NCBI GenBank assembly: GCA_965262315.1
Contig: CBDHFJ010000032.1
Span: 1 to 64,000, forward strand
Reading direction: 5' to 3'
DNA from: JBCCFK01 sp965262315
GTDB taxonomy: Bacteria; Actinomycetota; Acidimicrobiia; Acidimicrobiales; UBA8592
DNA length: 64,000 nt
The notes beneath the pieces were generated by a model. That model saw only the letters and a program-made list of their open reading frames with translations. It was not told the DNA's origin and made no database searches. Shown piece after piece: positions 37,233-46,246 of the stretch (position 1 is the first letter of the stretch; every line of letters starts with the position of its first letter). The position numbers and the translations under genes were made by a program.

Positions 37233-39219
37233 GCGACCGGCTCCGAGATCTCGGAGAGCTCCACCAGCCGGATGCCCTGCGCCTCCGCCCACTCGGGGTC
37301 GTGCGTCACGATGAGTACCGCGGTCTGACGTCGGGCGAGCCGATCGAGGACCCGACGGAGATCGTCGCGCCCGGCGCTGTCGAGCCCGGCCAGCGGCTCG
37401 TCCATGACCGCGACCTTGGCCTGGCGGGCGAGAACACCGGCAAGGAGCGCCCGGCGCTGCTGGCCCCCACTGAGCTCACCCACGCGACGTTGTCCGTCGC
37501 GGATCGGATCGAAGCCGACCGCATGCAGTGCTTCGCCGATCACCCGGTCTTCCCGGGTTCCCGCCATGGAAGACACCTCGGCCCACAGCGTCGGTCGCAG
37601 GAGCTGGAGCCGTGGGTGTTGGAACGCGACGGCGACGTCACGCGGGTTCTCCGAGAGCGGTTCACCGCTCAGGGCGATCTGGCCCTCGGTCGGTCTGACC
37701 AAGCCGGCGAGCATGCGGACCAGCGTCGTCTTGCCGCTGCCGTTGGCTCCGTGCAGCGCCAGCAGCTCACCGGTGCGGAGCTGGAGGTTCACACCACGGA
37801 GCACCCGACGTTCCCAGGGGGAACCGGGGTCGTAGACGTATCCCACGTCCTCGACGCGCAGGACCACGGGACCTCGCGGCCGCTCAGGGTGTCGGGAGGG
37901 CGCGGTGTGATCCTCCGGGCCGACCTGGATCCGCTGCCCGAAGCGGCCGAACTCGTCCTCGAGATGGGTCGAGTGCACGACCGCGGCATCCGCCGAGGTG
38001 AGCAGCTCGAGGACTCGGCGCCGACCATCCGGGTCGAGCATGGCGGTGGACTCGTCCGACAGCACGAGGGCCGGGTCTCGGGCCAGGGCAGACGCGACGG
38101 CCAGCCGCTGCAGCTCGCCGCCGGACAGCCTGCTGGTGGGCTGCTCGGCGAGGTGGTCGAGCCCGACTCGCCGGAGGAGCGCGATCGGATCCGTGATCGG
38201 GGTCGTGCCCCAGTTGAGGTCGTCCAGGACACGCAGCCCGAGCACCTGGGTCTGGGGCGCCTGGCCGATCAGCGCGGTCCCGCCGGACAGGCCGAGACCG
38301 GCGACACCGGCACGAGTGATGCCGGTCGAGCCGTCCTGGAGCCCTGCGATGGCTTCGATCAGCGTGGTCTTGCCGGCACCGTTGTCGCCCGTCACGGCCA
38401 CGCTGACGCCCGGGTCGATGCGGGCCACGCCGACGGGGATCTGCTGTGGGCCGGATGCCCGGCGGACCACGAGTCCGTCGATGGCGACCGGGACCGGAGC
38501 CAACGGGCCACCACCGGCGACGGGGGCGGTCCACGGTGCGTCCAGTGACCGCTCGACCCGCTGGAGCACCGCTCGAGCGATGCGACGCACGAGCAGCGAG
38601 TACACGACCGTGATGCCGAGCTGGAGCATCGGCACCATGAGCCACCAGTGCTCGATCGACCAGTCGACGAATCGGGTGCCCTCCTCGGCCACTGCCTCCA
38701 GTCCGATACGTTCGAGGAGCCGGCCGAACCCCACCCACTGGTTGCGAGCGTTCTCGAAGCTCAGCTCGCGAACCTCGGAGAACACGGCGAGGAACCCGAG
38801 CGTCGCCGCACTCACGATCGGCCAGCCGACCGCCACGGTCAGCAGCACATGGGGAACGAGGCGCAGCCGTCTGGCGAGGCCCTGGCCCCCGGTCCAGCCG
38901 AACAGGCCGGCGACGAAGGCCTGCGAGATCGGGCCGATGCCCCCAGCAGCAGCGCCATCGACATCGAGGCCACGGTGGCCATCGCCACCACTCGGGTCCG
39001 CCGACGCGCGGCGAGAACCGCGACGACGATGGTCCCGAGCGCCTGGAAGAAGGTGCCCGCCGCGAGCAGGCGTCCAACGGTGAGCAGACCCAGGACGACC
39101 GCGGCGGTGACGGCAGCGTCGGCGAGCTCGCCGGCGTCGAGGGGGCCGCGACGGCGCATCTGCACTGGTGCACCGCCGCCGTCCGCCGGGACCTCGGCAG
39201 CTTCTGGTCGGCTGCGCAC
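37229..39219 (-). CDS. ECF transporter fusion: membrane domain plus two ATPase domains, frameshifted
   Basis: Residues about 1-190 form a membrane domain with several spans (AAVTAAVVLGLLTVGRLLAAGTFFQALGTIVVAVL; HVLLTVAVGWPIVSAATLGFLAVF), resembling S-component/DUF2232 proteins. Two ABC ATPase domains follow. Domain 1 has TGDNGAGKTTL, LSGGELQRLAVA and VLSDESTAMLD. Domain 2 has HGANGSGKTTLVRML, LSGGQQRRALLA and AVMDEPLAGLD. The frame breaks at the C5 run 38940-38944 (plus strand), where one base is missing: ALLLG continues as GIGPISQAFVAGLFGW only after adding one. Repaired, it is 663 residues. With EcfT it forms a full importer in two genes. Confidence 0.85.
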
Positions 39220-39305
39220 GCCCCCTTTGTACCCGGATGTCGGGGTGTTTCCGGGGTCAGGTGACGACCCTTCCCGGTCCTCGCCGCGCAGCGAGAGGAC
39301 GAAGC

Positions 39306-39311
39306 TATCGT
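39306..39311 (+). promoter_or_regulatory. -10 element of the leaderless hydroxylase promoter
   Basis: TATCGT (TANNNT) ends 6 nt before the ATG at 39318. Confidence 0.45.
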
Positions 39312-39317
39312 CGGCCC

Positions 39318-41717
39318 ATGGCTGGATCGATTCTCGGAAATCGTGTTGCTCGGACCGAAGATCCCGAGCTGCTCACCGTCGGCGGTACCTATGTGTACGA
39401 CGTCGACCTTCCCGGCGTGACGCACGCGGTGTTCGTGCGATCGCCCTACGCCCATGCGCAGATCACCGGCGTCGACGTCGACGAGGCGGTGGCCTCCCCG
39501 GGTGTGGTCGCCGTACACACGGGCGCGACCATCGGCCTCGAACCGGGGCACGGATTCGTCAAGGTGGACGATGCATTCGCCCGAAACCCGATCGCAGTCG
39601 ACAAGGTGCGGTTCGTGGGTGAGGCGGTCGCCGTGGTGGTGGCCGAGACGCTCGCACAGGCCCAGGACGCCGCCGACCTGGTGTACGTCGACTACGAGCC
39701 GCTCGACGCGCTGGTCGATCCCGAGGTCGCCCTCGATGCCGAGGTGGTGCTGTTCGACGACAAGCCCGACAACCTGGCGATCACCGCCACCGACCCGGCG
39801 GACGACGTCCTGGCCGACGCCGAGGTCGTCGTGCGTGGCCGCTACCTGAACCAGCGCCTCGCCGCCGTCCCCATCGAACCCAACTCCGCTGCCGCCGCCG
39901 TCGGTGACGACGGACGGGTCACGGTGTGGGCGGCCACGCAGATGCCGCACCTGCTGAAGCGGCAGCTCGCAGGGGCCACCGGGGTCGACAAGGCCGACAT
40001 CCGGGTCATCGCGCCGCACGTCGGCGGCGGCTTCGGCGCCAAGGCCGGGCTGTATCCCGAGCAGACGGTCGTGATGACCCTGGCTCGCCTGGTCGGACGA
40101 CCGGTCACCTGGACCGAGGGGCGTTCGGAGAACATGGTGGCGCTGTGCCACAGCCGAGGCCAGGTCCAGTACGTCGAGCTCGGCCTGACCAATGACGGCA
40201 CCATCACGGGCATGCGGGTCCGGCTCGTGGGCGACGCAGGTGCCTACCCGAACGTGGGCGCCTTCCTCCCGGCGGGGACCAAGCGGATGTCCAACGGCAC
40301 CTACAACATCCCCAAGATCCGATTCGACATCGTCGTCCCCGTCACCACGACGACGCCGATGGGCGCGTACCGCGGGGCGGGGCGCCCCGAAGCGGCGGCG
40401 CTGCTCGAGCGAGCGGTCGACCACGCGGCGCTCGAGCTGGGCATCGACCCGCTGGAGATCCGCCGGCGGAACTTCCTGCGCCCGGACCAGTTCCCGTTCA
40501 AGACCCTCACCGGCATCACCTACGACTCGGGCGAATACACCCGGGCCCTCGACCTGGCGGCCGACCACATCGGCTACGACGAGCTCCGAGCCGAGCAGGC
40601 CCGCCGCCGGGAAGCGGGGGAGCGGACGGTGCTCGGCATCGGTGTCGCCTCCTACGTGGAGGTGACCTCGGGTGGCGGTGGCTCCGAGTTCGGTGCGGTC
40701 GAGATCCATCCCGACGGCTCGGCGACCATCACGGCCGGTACCTCGGCGCACGGCCAGGGTCACCAGACGAGCTACGCCATGATCCTCGCCGACCACACGG
40801 GTATTCCGGTCGAGCGGATCACGCTGCTGCAGTCGGACACCGACCGGGTCCGCACCGGCGGCGGCACCGGGGGATCCCGATCGCTCCAGCTGGCGGGTTC
40901 GGCGGTGCTCGAAGCCACCGAGGCCATGATCGACAAGGCCCGGAGCCTCGCAGCCCACTTGTTGGAGGCCGCGATCGACGACATCGTCGTGGACTCGGAC
41001 GCGGGGACGGTCGGCGTCGCCGGTGTGCCTGCCCGTGCGCTGAGCTGGGCCGAGCTGGCCACTGCCGCTTCGGGGGAGTTGCCCGACGACGTGATCGACC
41101 ACAGCGACGAGACCGTCGGCCTGGCTGCCCAGCTCGACTTCCAGCAGGACGACGGCACGTTCCCGTTCGGGACCCACATCTCGGTGGTCGAGGTCGATCT
41201 CGACACCGGTTTCGTCACGCCGGTGCGCCACGTCGCGGTCGACGACGCAGGCACGATCGTGAACCGGCTGATCTTCGAGGGCCAGCAGCAGGGCGGCATC
41301 GCCCAGGGCGCGGCACAGGCCCTCTACGAGGAGGTCGCCTACGACGCCGACGGCAACCCGCTCACGGCCAACCTGATGAACTACACCGTGCCGTCGGCGG
41401 CGGAGATGATCTCGTTCGAAGCGCTGCACACCGAGACCCCGACGCCGCTCAACCCGTTGGGGGCGAAGGGCATCGGCGAGGCCGCCACCGTCGGCTCGAC
41501 GCCGGCGGTCCAGAACGCCGTGATCGACGCCCTGGCCCACCTGGGCGTGCGCCACATCGACATGCCCTGCACCCCGGAGCGGGTGTGGCAGACCATCGTC
41601 GATGCCGAGGCAGGCTCGTTGCCCGACCCCTGGCGCGAGCCGCCGGCGGTGTTCGACGCACTGGCAGCCGGCCAGGAGGCCGACGAAGAAGGCGTGGCGG
41701 CAGCCGAGAGCATCTGA
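39318..41717 (+). CDS. Molybdenum hydroxylase large subunit (xanthine dehydrogenase / CO dehydrogenase-like)
   Basis: Molybdopterin-binding subunit of the xanthine oxidase family. The 799-residue protein has ILGNRVARTEDPELLTVGGTYVYDV, APHVGGGFGAKAGLYPE, GAYRGAGRPEAAALLERAVD, HGQGHQTSYAMI and the catalytic Glu in NPLGAKGIGEAATVGS. The active-site loop reads AYRGAGR; form I CO dehydrogenases have AYRCSFR, so CO oxidation is unlikely and the substrate stays open. The usual FAD (medium) and 2Fe-2S (small) subunits are missing on either side, so this gene stands alone. ATG 39318 follows the promoter directly. Confidence 0.88.
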   Translation: MAGSILGNRVARTEDPELLTVGGTYVYDVDLPGVTHAVFVRSPYAHAQITGVDVDEAVASPGVVAVHTGATIGLEPGHGFVKVDDAFARNPIAVDKVRFVGEAVAVVVAETLAQAQDAADLVYVDYEPLDALVDPEVALDAEVVLFDDKPDNLAITATDPADDVLADAEVVVRGRYLNQRLAAVPIEPNSAAAAVGDDGRVTVWAATQMPHLLKRQLAGATGVDKADIRVIAPHVGGGFGAKAGLYPEQTVVMTLARLVGRPVTWTEGRSENMVALCHSRGQVQYVELGLTNDGTITGMRVRLVGDAGAYPNVGAFLPAGTKRMSNGTYNIPKIRFDIVVPVTTTTPMGAYRGAGRPEAAALLERAVDHAALELGIDPLEIRRRNFLRPDQFPFKTLTGITYDSGEYTRALDLAADHIGYDELRAEQARRREAGERTVLGIGVASYVEVTSGGGGSEFGAVEIHPDGSATITAGTSAHGQGHQTSYAMILADHTGIPVERITLLQSDTDRVRTGGGTGGSRSLQLAGSAVLEATEAMIDKARSLAAHLLEAAIDDIVVDSDAGTVGVAGVPARALSWAELATAASGELPDDVIDHSDETVGLAAQLDFQQDDGTFPFGTHISVVEVDLDTGFVTPVRHVAVDDAGTIVNRLIFEGQQQGGIAQGAAQALYEEVAYDADGNPLTANLMNYTVPSAAEMISFEALHTETPTPLNPLGAKGIGEAATVGSTPAVQNAVIDALAHLGVRHIDMPCTPERVWQTIVDAEAGSLPDPWREPPAVFDALAAGQEADEEGVAAAESI

Positions 41718-41728
41718 TCGGTCCGTGA

Positions 41729-41757
41729 TTGCATATCTATGCGGATCGCCGTATAGT
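41729..41757 (+). promoter_or_regulatory. argC promoter with overlapping ARG-box-like operator
   Basis: TTGCAT (41729-41734), 17-bp spacer, TATAGT (41752-41757): a near-consensus sigma-70-type promoter whose expected start falls at the argC ATG (41766), giving a leaderless mRNA. The -35 lies inside TTGCATA-TC-TATGCGG, an inverted repeat resembling actinobacterial ArgR sites (TTGCATA...TATGCAA). ArgR binding there would block RNA polymerase, fitting arginine repression of the operon that encodes argR itself. Confidence 0.7.
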
Positions 41758-41765
41758 CACGCGTC

Positions 41766-42797
41766 ATGAAGATCGGCATCGTCGGCGCGTCCGGCTACAC
41801 GGGAGCGGAACTGCTGCGGCTGTGCGCCCAGCATCCGGATCTCGACGTCCGCGTGGCCACGGGCGACTCGAAGGCGGGCACGCCGATCGCCGACCTGTAC
41901 CCGAGTCTCGCGGCGGCCTACGGCGAGCGCACCTACGACGCCTACAGCCCGGAGGCCGTCGACGGGCTCGACCTGGTGTTCTGCGGGCTGCCTCACGGCG
42001 TCAGCCAGAGCGTGGTGCCGGACCTGCGGGGGAGGGTCGGCCACATCGTCGACCTGGGCTCGGACTTCCGGCTGCACGACAAGGACCTGTATCCCGAGTG
42101 GTACGGCGCCGACCACGAGTGCCCCGAGCTGCTCGACGAGTTCGTCTACGGCCTTCCCGAACTGTTCCGGCCCGAGCTGCAGGGCGCCGAGCTCATCGCC
42201 GCCACCGGCTGCAACGCCGCCACCGCCGTGTTCGCCCTGGCGCCCCTGCTCGACACCGGTCTCGTGCACGGCGACGGCCTGGTCGTGAGCCTGGTCACCG
42301 GTGTCAGCGGCGCGGGCCGGCCGCCCAAGGAGAACACCACGTTCTGCACCGTCGACGAGGACGTCACGGCCTACGGCCTGCTCACGCACCGGCACACGCC
42401 CGAGATCGAACAGGCGCTCACCGAGCGGACCGGCGTGGCCGCGTCCGTACTGTTCACGCCACACCTGGCGCCGATGAATCGGGGCATCATCGCCACCTGC
42501 TACGGCCGCCCGACGAGGCAGACCTCCACCGAGGAGGCCCTCGACGCGATGCGGTCGTTCTACGCCGACGAACCGTTCATGGTGGTGAGCGAGCGGTCGC
42601 CGTCCACCAAGGCCACGCTCGGATCCAACACGGTGCACCTGACGGCCAGGGTCGATCCGCGCACGGGCCTGGTCATGGCGATTGCCACCCTCGACAACCT
42701 GATGAAGGGGGCGTCGGGCATGGCCGTCCAGAACGCCAACCTGGCGCTCGGGCTGCCCGAGACCGCCGGCCTCCCCATCGTCGGCGTCTACCCCTAG
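41766..42797 (+). CDS. argC: N-acetyl-gamma-glutamyl-phosphate reductase
   Basis: Third step of arginine synthesis, NADPH-dependent. The 343-residue protein has the nucleotide-binding start KIGIVGASGYTGAELLRLC, GLPHGVSQSVVPDL, and the catalytic Cys in IAATGCNAATAVFAL (the common GCYPT is GCNAA here). Later motifs are VTGVSGAGRPPKENTTFC and FTPHLAPMNRGIIATCYG. It leads the arginine operon. The spacer to argJ is 6 nt. Confidence 0.96.
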   Translation: MKIGIVGASGYTGAELLRLCAQHPDLDVRVATGDSKAGTPIADLYPSLAAAYGERTYDAYSPEAVDGLDLVFCGLPHGVSQSVVPDLRGRVGHIVDLGSDFRLHDKDLYPEWYGADHECPELLDEFVYGLPELFRPELQGAELIAATGCNAATAVFALAPLLDTGLVHGDGLVVSLVTGVSGAGRPPKENTTFCTVDEDVTAYGLLTHRHTPEIEQALTERTGVAASVLFTPHLAPMNRGIIATCYGRPTRQTSTEEALDAMRSFYADEPFMVVSERSPSTKATLGSNTVHLTARVDPRTGLVMAIATLDNLMKGASGMAVQNANLALGLPETAGLPIVGVYP

Positions 42798-42803
42798 GTC
42801 GTC

Positions 42804-44012
42804 ATGTCCGTCTCGCCCCTCGCCCCTGACTCGTTTCCCGCGCTGCCGCCCGTCGGTGGCGTGCAGCTGGCCACGCACGCGGCCGGTCTCCGCTACCAGG
42901 CCCGCGCCGACCTGATGATGGCGGTCGTGCCCGCAGGCACCACCGTCGCCGGGACGCTCACCCGGAGTCTGTGCCCATCGGCCCCCGTGGACTGGTGCCG
43001 TCGCCTGCTCCCGTCGGGAGCCGGCCGGGCGATCGTCTGCAACGCCGGCAACGCCAACGCCTTCACGGGCAAGGCGGGCGACACCAGCGCCCGGCTCACG
43101 GCCGAGACCGTCGCCGGCGCGCTGGGCCTCGAGCCCGACGACATCTATTTGGCGTCCACCGGCGTGATCGGCGAGACCCTGCCCGACGAAGCCCTCGTCA
43201 CCGGGCTGCGCGTCCTGAGCGGTGGGCTCAGCGCCGCCGACCCGGCCGGTTGGGAAGCCGCCGCCAACGCCATCAGGACCACCGACACGTTCGCCAAGGG
43301 CTCGTCGGCTCCGGTCGGTGACACCGGAGCGACGGTGGTCGGCATCGCCAAGGGCAGCGGCATGATCGCCCCCGACATGGCCACGATGCTCGCCTTCGTC
43401 TTCACCGATGCCGCCGTCCCTGCTCGGGTCCTCCGTGCGGCCACGTCGGCCGCGGTGGAGTCCAGCTTCAATCGGATCACCGTGGACTCCGACACCTCGA
43501 CCAGCGACACGGTGCTGACGTTCGCCACCGGGGCAAGCGGCGTCGAGCCCGACGGGGTGGACTTCCAGGCCGCGCTCGACGGGGTGATGCTCGACCTGGC
43601 CCACCAGATCGTGCGCGACGGTGAGGGGGCCACCAAGTTCGCCACCATCACGGTCACCGGCGCCGAGGACGACGCAGCCGCGAAGACCGTCGCCCTCGCC
43701 ATCGGGAACTCGCCGCTGGTCAAGACGGCGCTCGCCGCCGAGGACGCCAACTGGGGTCGGATCGTCATGGCGGTCGGCAAGGCCGGCCAGCGGGCCGATC
43801 GCGACGCGCTGAAGATCTGGATCGGGGAGGAGCTCGTGGCCGAGCACGGCGTGCAGGCCGACGGCTACTCCGAGGACCGGGCCAACGTGTTCCTCCAGTC
43901 CGACGAGCCCACGATCACCGTGGACGTCGGCGTGGGCGACGGCCAGGCCACGATCTGGACCTGCGACCTCACCCACGGCTACATCGAGATCAACGCCGGG
44001 TACCGATCGTGA
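42804..44012 (+). CDS. argJ: Bifunctional glutamate N-acetyltransferase / ornithine acetyltransferase
   Basis: Recycles the acetyl group between ornithine and glutamate; self-cleaves into two chains. The 402-residue protein has CNAGNANAFTG, the oxyanion region VASTGVIGETLPD-like YLASTGVIGETLPDE, and the cleavage motif KGSGMIAPDMATMLAF, where the conserved Thr (Ala-Thr) becomes the new N-terminal nucleophile. The beta chain has FNRITVDSDTSTSDTV and DGEGATKFATI. The stop overlaps a bridging mini-ORF (GTGA). Confidence 0.96.
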   Translation: MSVSPLAPDSFPALPPVGGVQLATHAAGLRYQARADLMMAVVPAGTTVAGTLTRSLCPSAPVDWCRRLLPSGAGRAIVCNAGNANAFTGKAGDTSARLTAETVAGALGLEPDDIYLASTGVIGETLPDEALVTGLRVLSGGLSAADPAGWEAAANAIRTTDTFAKGSSAPVGDTGATVVGIAKGSGMIAPDMATMLAFVFTDAAVPARVLRAATSAAVESSFNRITVDSDTSTSDTVLTFATGASGVEPDGVDFQAALDGVMLDLAHQIVRDGEGATKFATITVTGAEDDAAAKTVALAIGNSPLVKTALAAEDANWGRIVMAVGKAGQRADRDALKIWIGEELVAEHGVQADGYSEDRANVFLQSDEPTITVDVGVGDGQATIWTCDLTHGYIEINAGYRS

Positions 44013-44098
44013 ACGTCGACCTCTGCCAGTCGCTCGACCAGGGAGAACGCGGCAGCGTTCTCGAAGCAACCCGCAGGGTTGCCGGACATCGCTCATGA
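44009..44098 (+). CDS. Bridging mini-ORF between argJ and argB (29 codons)
   Basis: Starts at GTG in the GTGA of the argJ stop and ends at TGA in the ATGA of the argB start, so both ends overlap by 4 nt. The peptide (NVDLCQSLDQGERGSVLEAT onward) is unrelated to known families. It spans an 82-nt spacer exactly and in frame. Confidence 0.45.
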   Translation: MNVDLCQSLDQGERGSVLEATRRVAGHRS

Positions 44099-45000
44099 GT
44101 GCTCCTGATCCCGACATCCTTCCCGACCGGGGGTTCGCCCCCGAACGCCGCGCCCAGGCGCTGGTCGAGGCCCTGCCGTACATCCAGCAGTTCCGGGGCA
44201 AGGTCGTCGTCGTGAAGTTCGGCGGCAACGCCATGATCGACCCGTCGCTGTCGCACACCTTTGCCGAGGACATCGTGCTCCTGCGCTCGATCGGCCTGAA
44301 GCCGGTCGTGGTGCACGGCGGCGGCCCCCAGATCGGCGAGCTGCTCGGTCGGTTGGGCAAGGAGAGCGAGTTCGTCGACGGCCTCCGCGTCACCGACGCC
44401 GAGACCCTCGACGTCGCCCGCATGGTGCTGGTCGGCAAGGTCGGACGCGACATCGTCGGCGCCATCAACGTGCACGGCGCCTACGCGGTCGGTCTCTCCG
44501 GCGAGGACGGTGGCCTCATCACCGCTGCACCCCGGAGCGCCGATCTGGGCTTCGTGGGCGACATCGTCGACGTCAACCCCGGCATCGTCCACCGGCTCCT
44601 GGCCGAGGAGATGATCCCGGTGGTCTCCACCATCGGCTCCGATGCTGACGGCCAGGCCTACAACATCAACGCCGACACGGTCGCCGGCGCCCTCGCAGGT
44701 GCGCTCGAGGCCGAGAAGGTGATCTACCTCTCGGACGTGCCGGGGCTGCTCACCGATGTCGCCGACCCATCCTCGATCGTGGCCCGCACCACGATCGAGC
44801 AGGCGCACGCATGGATCGCCGACGGCACCATCAGCGGCGGCATGATCCCCAAGATCACCGCCTGCATCGATGCGGTGCAGGCCGGCGCGGCCAGCGCCCA
44901 CATGCTCGACGGCCGCGTCCCCCACGTCCTCCTCCTCGAACTCTTCACCGACTCCGGCATCGGCACCATGCTCACGGCCGCTCCGCAGGAGCAGTCATGA
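44095..45000 (+). CDS. argB: Acetylglutamate kinase
   Basis: Phosphorylates N-acetylglutamate; often feedback-inhibited by arginine. The 301-residue protein has VVVKFGGNAMIDPSL, LKPVVVHGGGPQIGELLGRLG (the glycine-rich loop), FVDGLRVTDAETLDVARMVL, NINADTVAGALAGAL and KVIYLSDVPGLL with SGGMIPKITACIDAVQAGA. The N-terminal helix of about 20 residues is the kind present in arginine-sensitive, hexameric forms. The stop overlaps a bridging mini-ORF. Confidence 0.97.
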   Translation: MSAPDPDILPDRGFAPERRAQALVEALPYIQQFRGKVVVVKFGGNAMIDPSLSHTFAEDIVLLRSIGLKPVVVHGGGPQIGELLGRLGKESEFVDGLRVTDAETLDVARMVLVGKVGRDIVGAINVHGAYAVGLSGEDGGLITAAPRSADLGFVGDIVDVNPGIVHRLLAEEMIPVVSTIGSDADGQAYNINADTVAGALAGALEAEKVIYLSDVPGLLTDVADPSSIVARTTIEQAHAWIADGTISGGMIPKITACIDAVQAGAASAHMLDGRVPHVLLLELFTDSGIGTMLTAAPQEQS

Positions 45001-45071
45001 CGAAATTGGGCCACTTCTGCACCGTCGCGGTGCGTTTCCGGCCCAATTCCGGAAGAAAGGACCAACGATGA
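44997..45071 (+). CDS. Bridging mini-ORF between argB and argD, containing a palindromic repeat
   Basis: ATGA overlap with the argB stop and ATGA overlap with the argD start; 24 codons (MTKLGHFCTVAVRF onward). Almost the entire ORF is made of a palindromic element of the same family as the cluster before pheS. The reading frame therefore passes through a mobile-like repeat while keeping both junction overlaps. Confidence 0.45.
   Translation: MTKLGHFCTVAVRFRPNSGRKDQR
45002..45050. repeat. Fifth palindromic REP-like element (argB-argD junction)
   Basis: Outer arms AATTGGGC (45004-45011) and GCCCAATT (45041-45048), 7-nt internal loops, inner stem GCACCG (45019-45024) and CGGTGC (45028-45033) around TCG. 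Same design and partly the same bases as the elements at 31834-32100. Confidence 0.7.
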
Positions 45072-46246
45072 GTCACACCCAGACCATGGGAGCGCCCGCA
45101 GACCTCGACGTCTGCCCGCTCATGCCCAACTACGGCCCGCCGTCGATCATGTTCGTGCGTGGCCAGGGAACCGAGCTGTGGGACCGAGATGGCAAGCGCT
45201 ATCTCGACTTCGTCGGCGGACTCGCCGTGCAGGCGCTGGGCCATGCCCATCCAGAGGTGGCCGAGGCCATCGCCGAACAGGCCGGCAAGCTCGTGCAGGT
45301 GTCCAACCTGTGGGCCACCGAGCACGCCCACGAGGTCGCTATCACCCTCGACCGCCTGCTGGGCGGCGGCGGCCAGGTGTTCTTCTGCAACTCGGGCGCC
45401 GAGGCCAACGAGTTCGCGTTCAAGCTCGCCCGCAAGTGGGCCGGCCACGGCCGCCATGGCGTGGTGACCACCTTCGGGTCGTTCCACGGCCGGACCCTGG
45501 CAGCGCTCGCCGCGTGTGGCCAGCCCAACAAGCACGAGCCGTTCGCACCGATGCCCGAGGGCTTCAAGCACGTGGCACGCGACGACATCGATGCCTTGGA
45601 GCACGCGCTCGACCCCACGACGGCTGCGATCCACCTGGAGCCCGTCCAGGGCGAGGGCGGCGTGTGGCCGAACAGCCAGGAGTTCATGGACGCTGCTCGC
45701 CGTCTGGCCGACGAGCGCAACCTGTTGTTCAGCCTCGACGAGGTCCAGAGCGGGCTGTGTCGGACCGGCAAGTGGTTCGCCATCGAGCACTACGGCATCC
45801 AGCCCGACGTGGTCTGCATGGCCAAGGCGCTGGGCAACGGCTTCCCGATCGCCGCCGTGTGGGCCAAGCGAGAGGTCGCCGGCGTCCTCCAGGCCGGCGA
45901 CCACGGCAGCACCTACGGCGGCAATCCGCTCGGAACGGCAGCCGCTCGCAAGGTGCTCGAGATCATGGAGCGAGACGACCTGCCGGCGAAGGCCGCAGCA
46001 CTCGGCCACCAGCTGTCGGCGGCCCTGGCCGACCTGCCGCGCGTCGTCAACGTGCGTGGCATGGGCGGCATGCTCGCGGCCGAGCTCGACGGCGAGATCT
46101 CCAAGGACGTCGCAGCCAAGGCATCCGACGCCGGCCTGCTCGTCAACCCGATCACACCCACCGCGCTGCGCCTGACTCCGCCGCTGACGACCTCGGCCGC
46201 CGAGGTCGAGGAGGCCATGGGCATCCTCGGGGGTGCGTTGGCATGA
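45068..46246 (+). CDS. argD: Acetylornithine aminotransferase
   Basis: PLP-dependent class III aminotransferase. The 392-residue protein has YLDFVGGLAVQALGHAHPEVAEAI, NSGAEANEFAFKLAR, FGSFHGRTLAALAACG, LEPVQGEGGVWP, LLFSLDEVQSGLCRTGKWFA, and the PLP lysine in CMAKALGNGFPIAAVWA. TYGGNPLGTAAA binds cofactor phosphate. Start ATG 45068, with AAAGGA upstream, follows the bridging mini-ORF. It overlaps argF by 4 nt. Confidence 0.96.
   Translation: MSHTQTMGAPADLDVCPLMPNYGPPSIMFVRGQGTELWDRDGKRYLDFVGGLAVQALGHAHPEVAEAIAEQAGKLVQVSNLWATEHAHEVAITLDRLLGGGGQVFFCNSGAEANEFAFKLARKWAGHGRHGVVTTFGSFHGRTLAALAACGQPNKHEPFAPMPEGFKHVARDDIDALEHALDPTTAAIHLEPVQGEGGVWPNSQEFMDAARRLADERNLLFSLDEVQSGLCRTGKWFAIEHYGIQPDVVCMAKALGNGFPIAAVWAKREVAGVLQAGDHGSTYGGNPLGTAAARKVLEIMERDDLPAKAAALGHQLSAALADLPRVVNVRGMGGMLAAELDGEISKDVAAKASDAGLLVNPITPTALRLTPPLTTSAAEVEEAMGILGGALA

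Noticed and set aside
37884..41555. Very long minus-strand reading frame (over 1200 codons) across the ECF and hydroxylase genes
   Set aside because: A GC-rich antisense shadow: the plus-strand hydroxylase and argC motifs are intact, and the antisense translation is Arg/Gly/His/Val low-complexity with no family sequence. The same holds for long antisense frames over pyrC (4708-6951), carB (8213-11020) and argR-argH (47261-50402).
39318..41717. Aerobic carbon monoxide dehydrogenase (form I CoxL)
   Set aside because: The diagnostic AYRCSFR loop is absent (AYRGAGR instead), and coxM/coxS are not adjacent.
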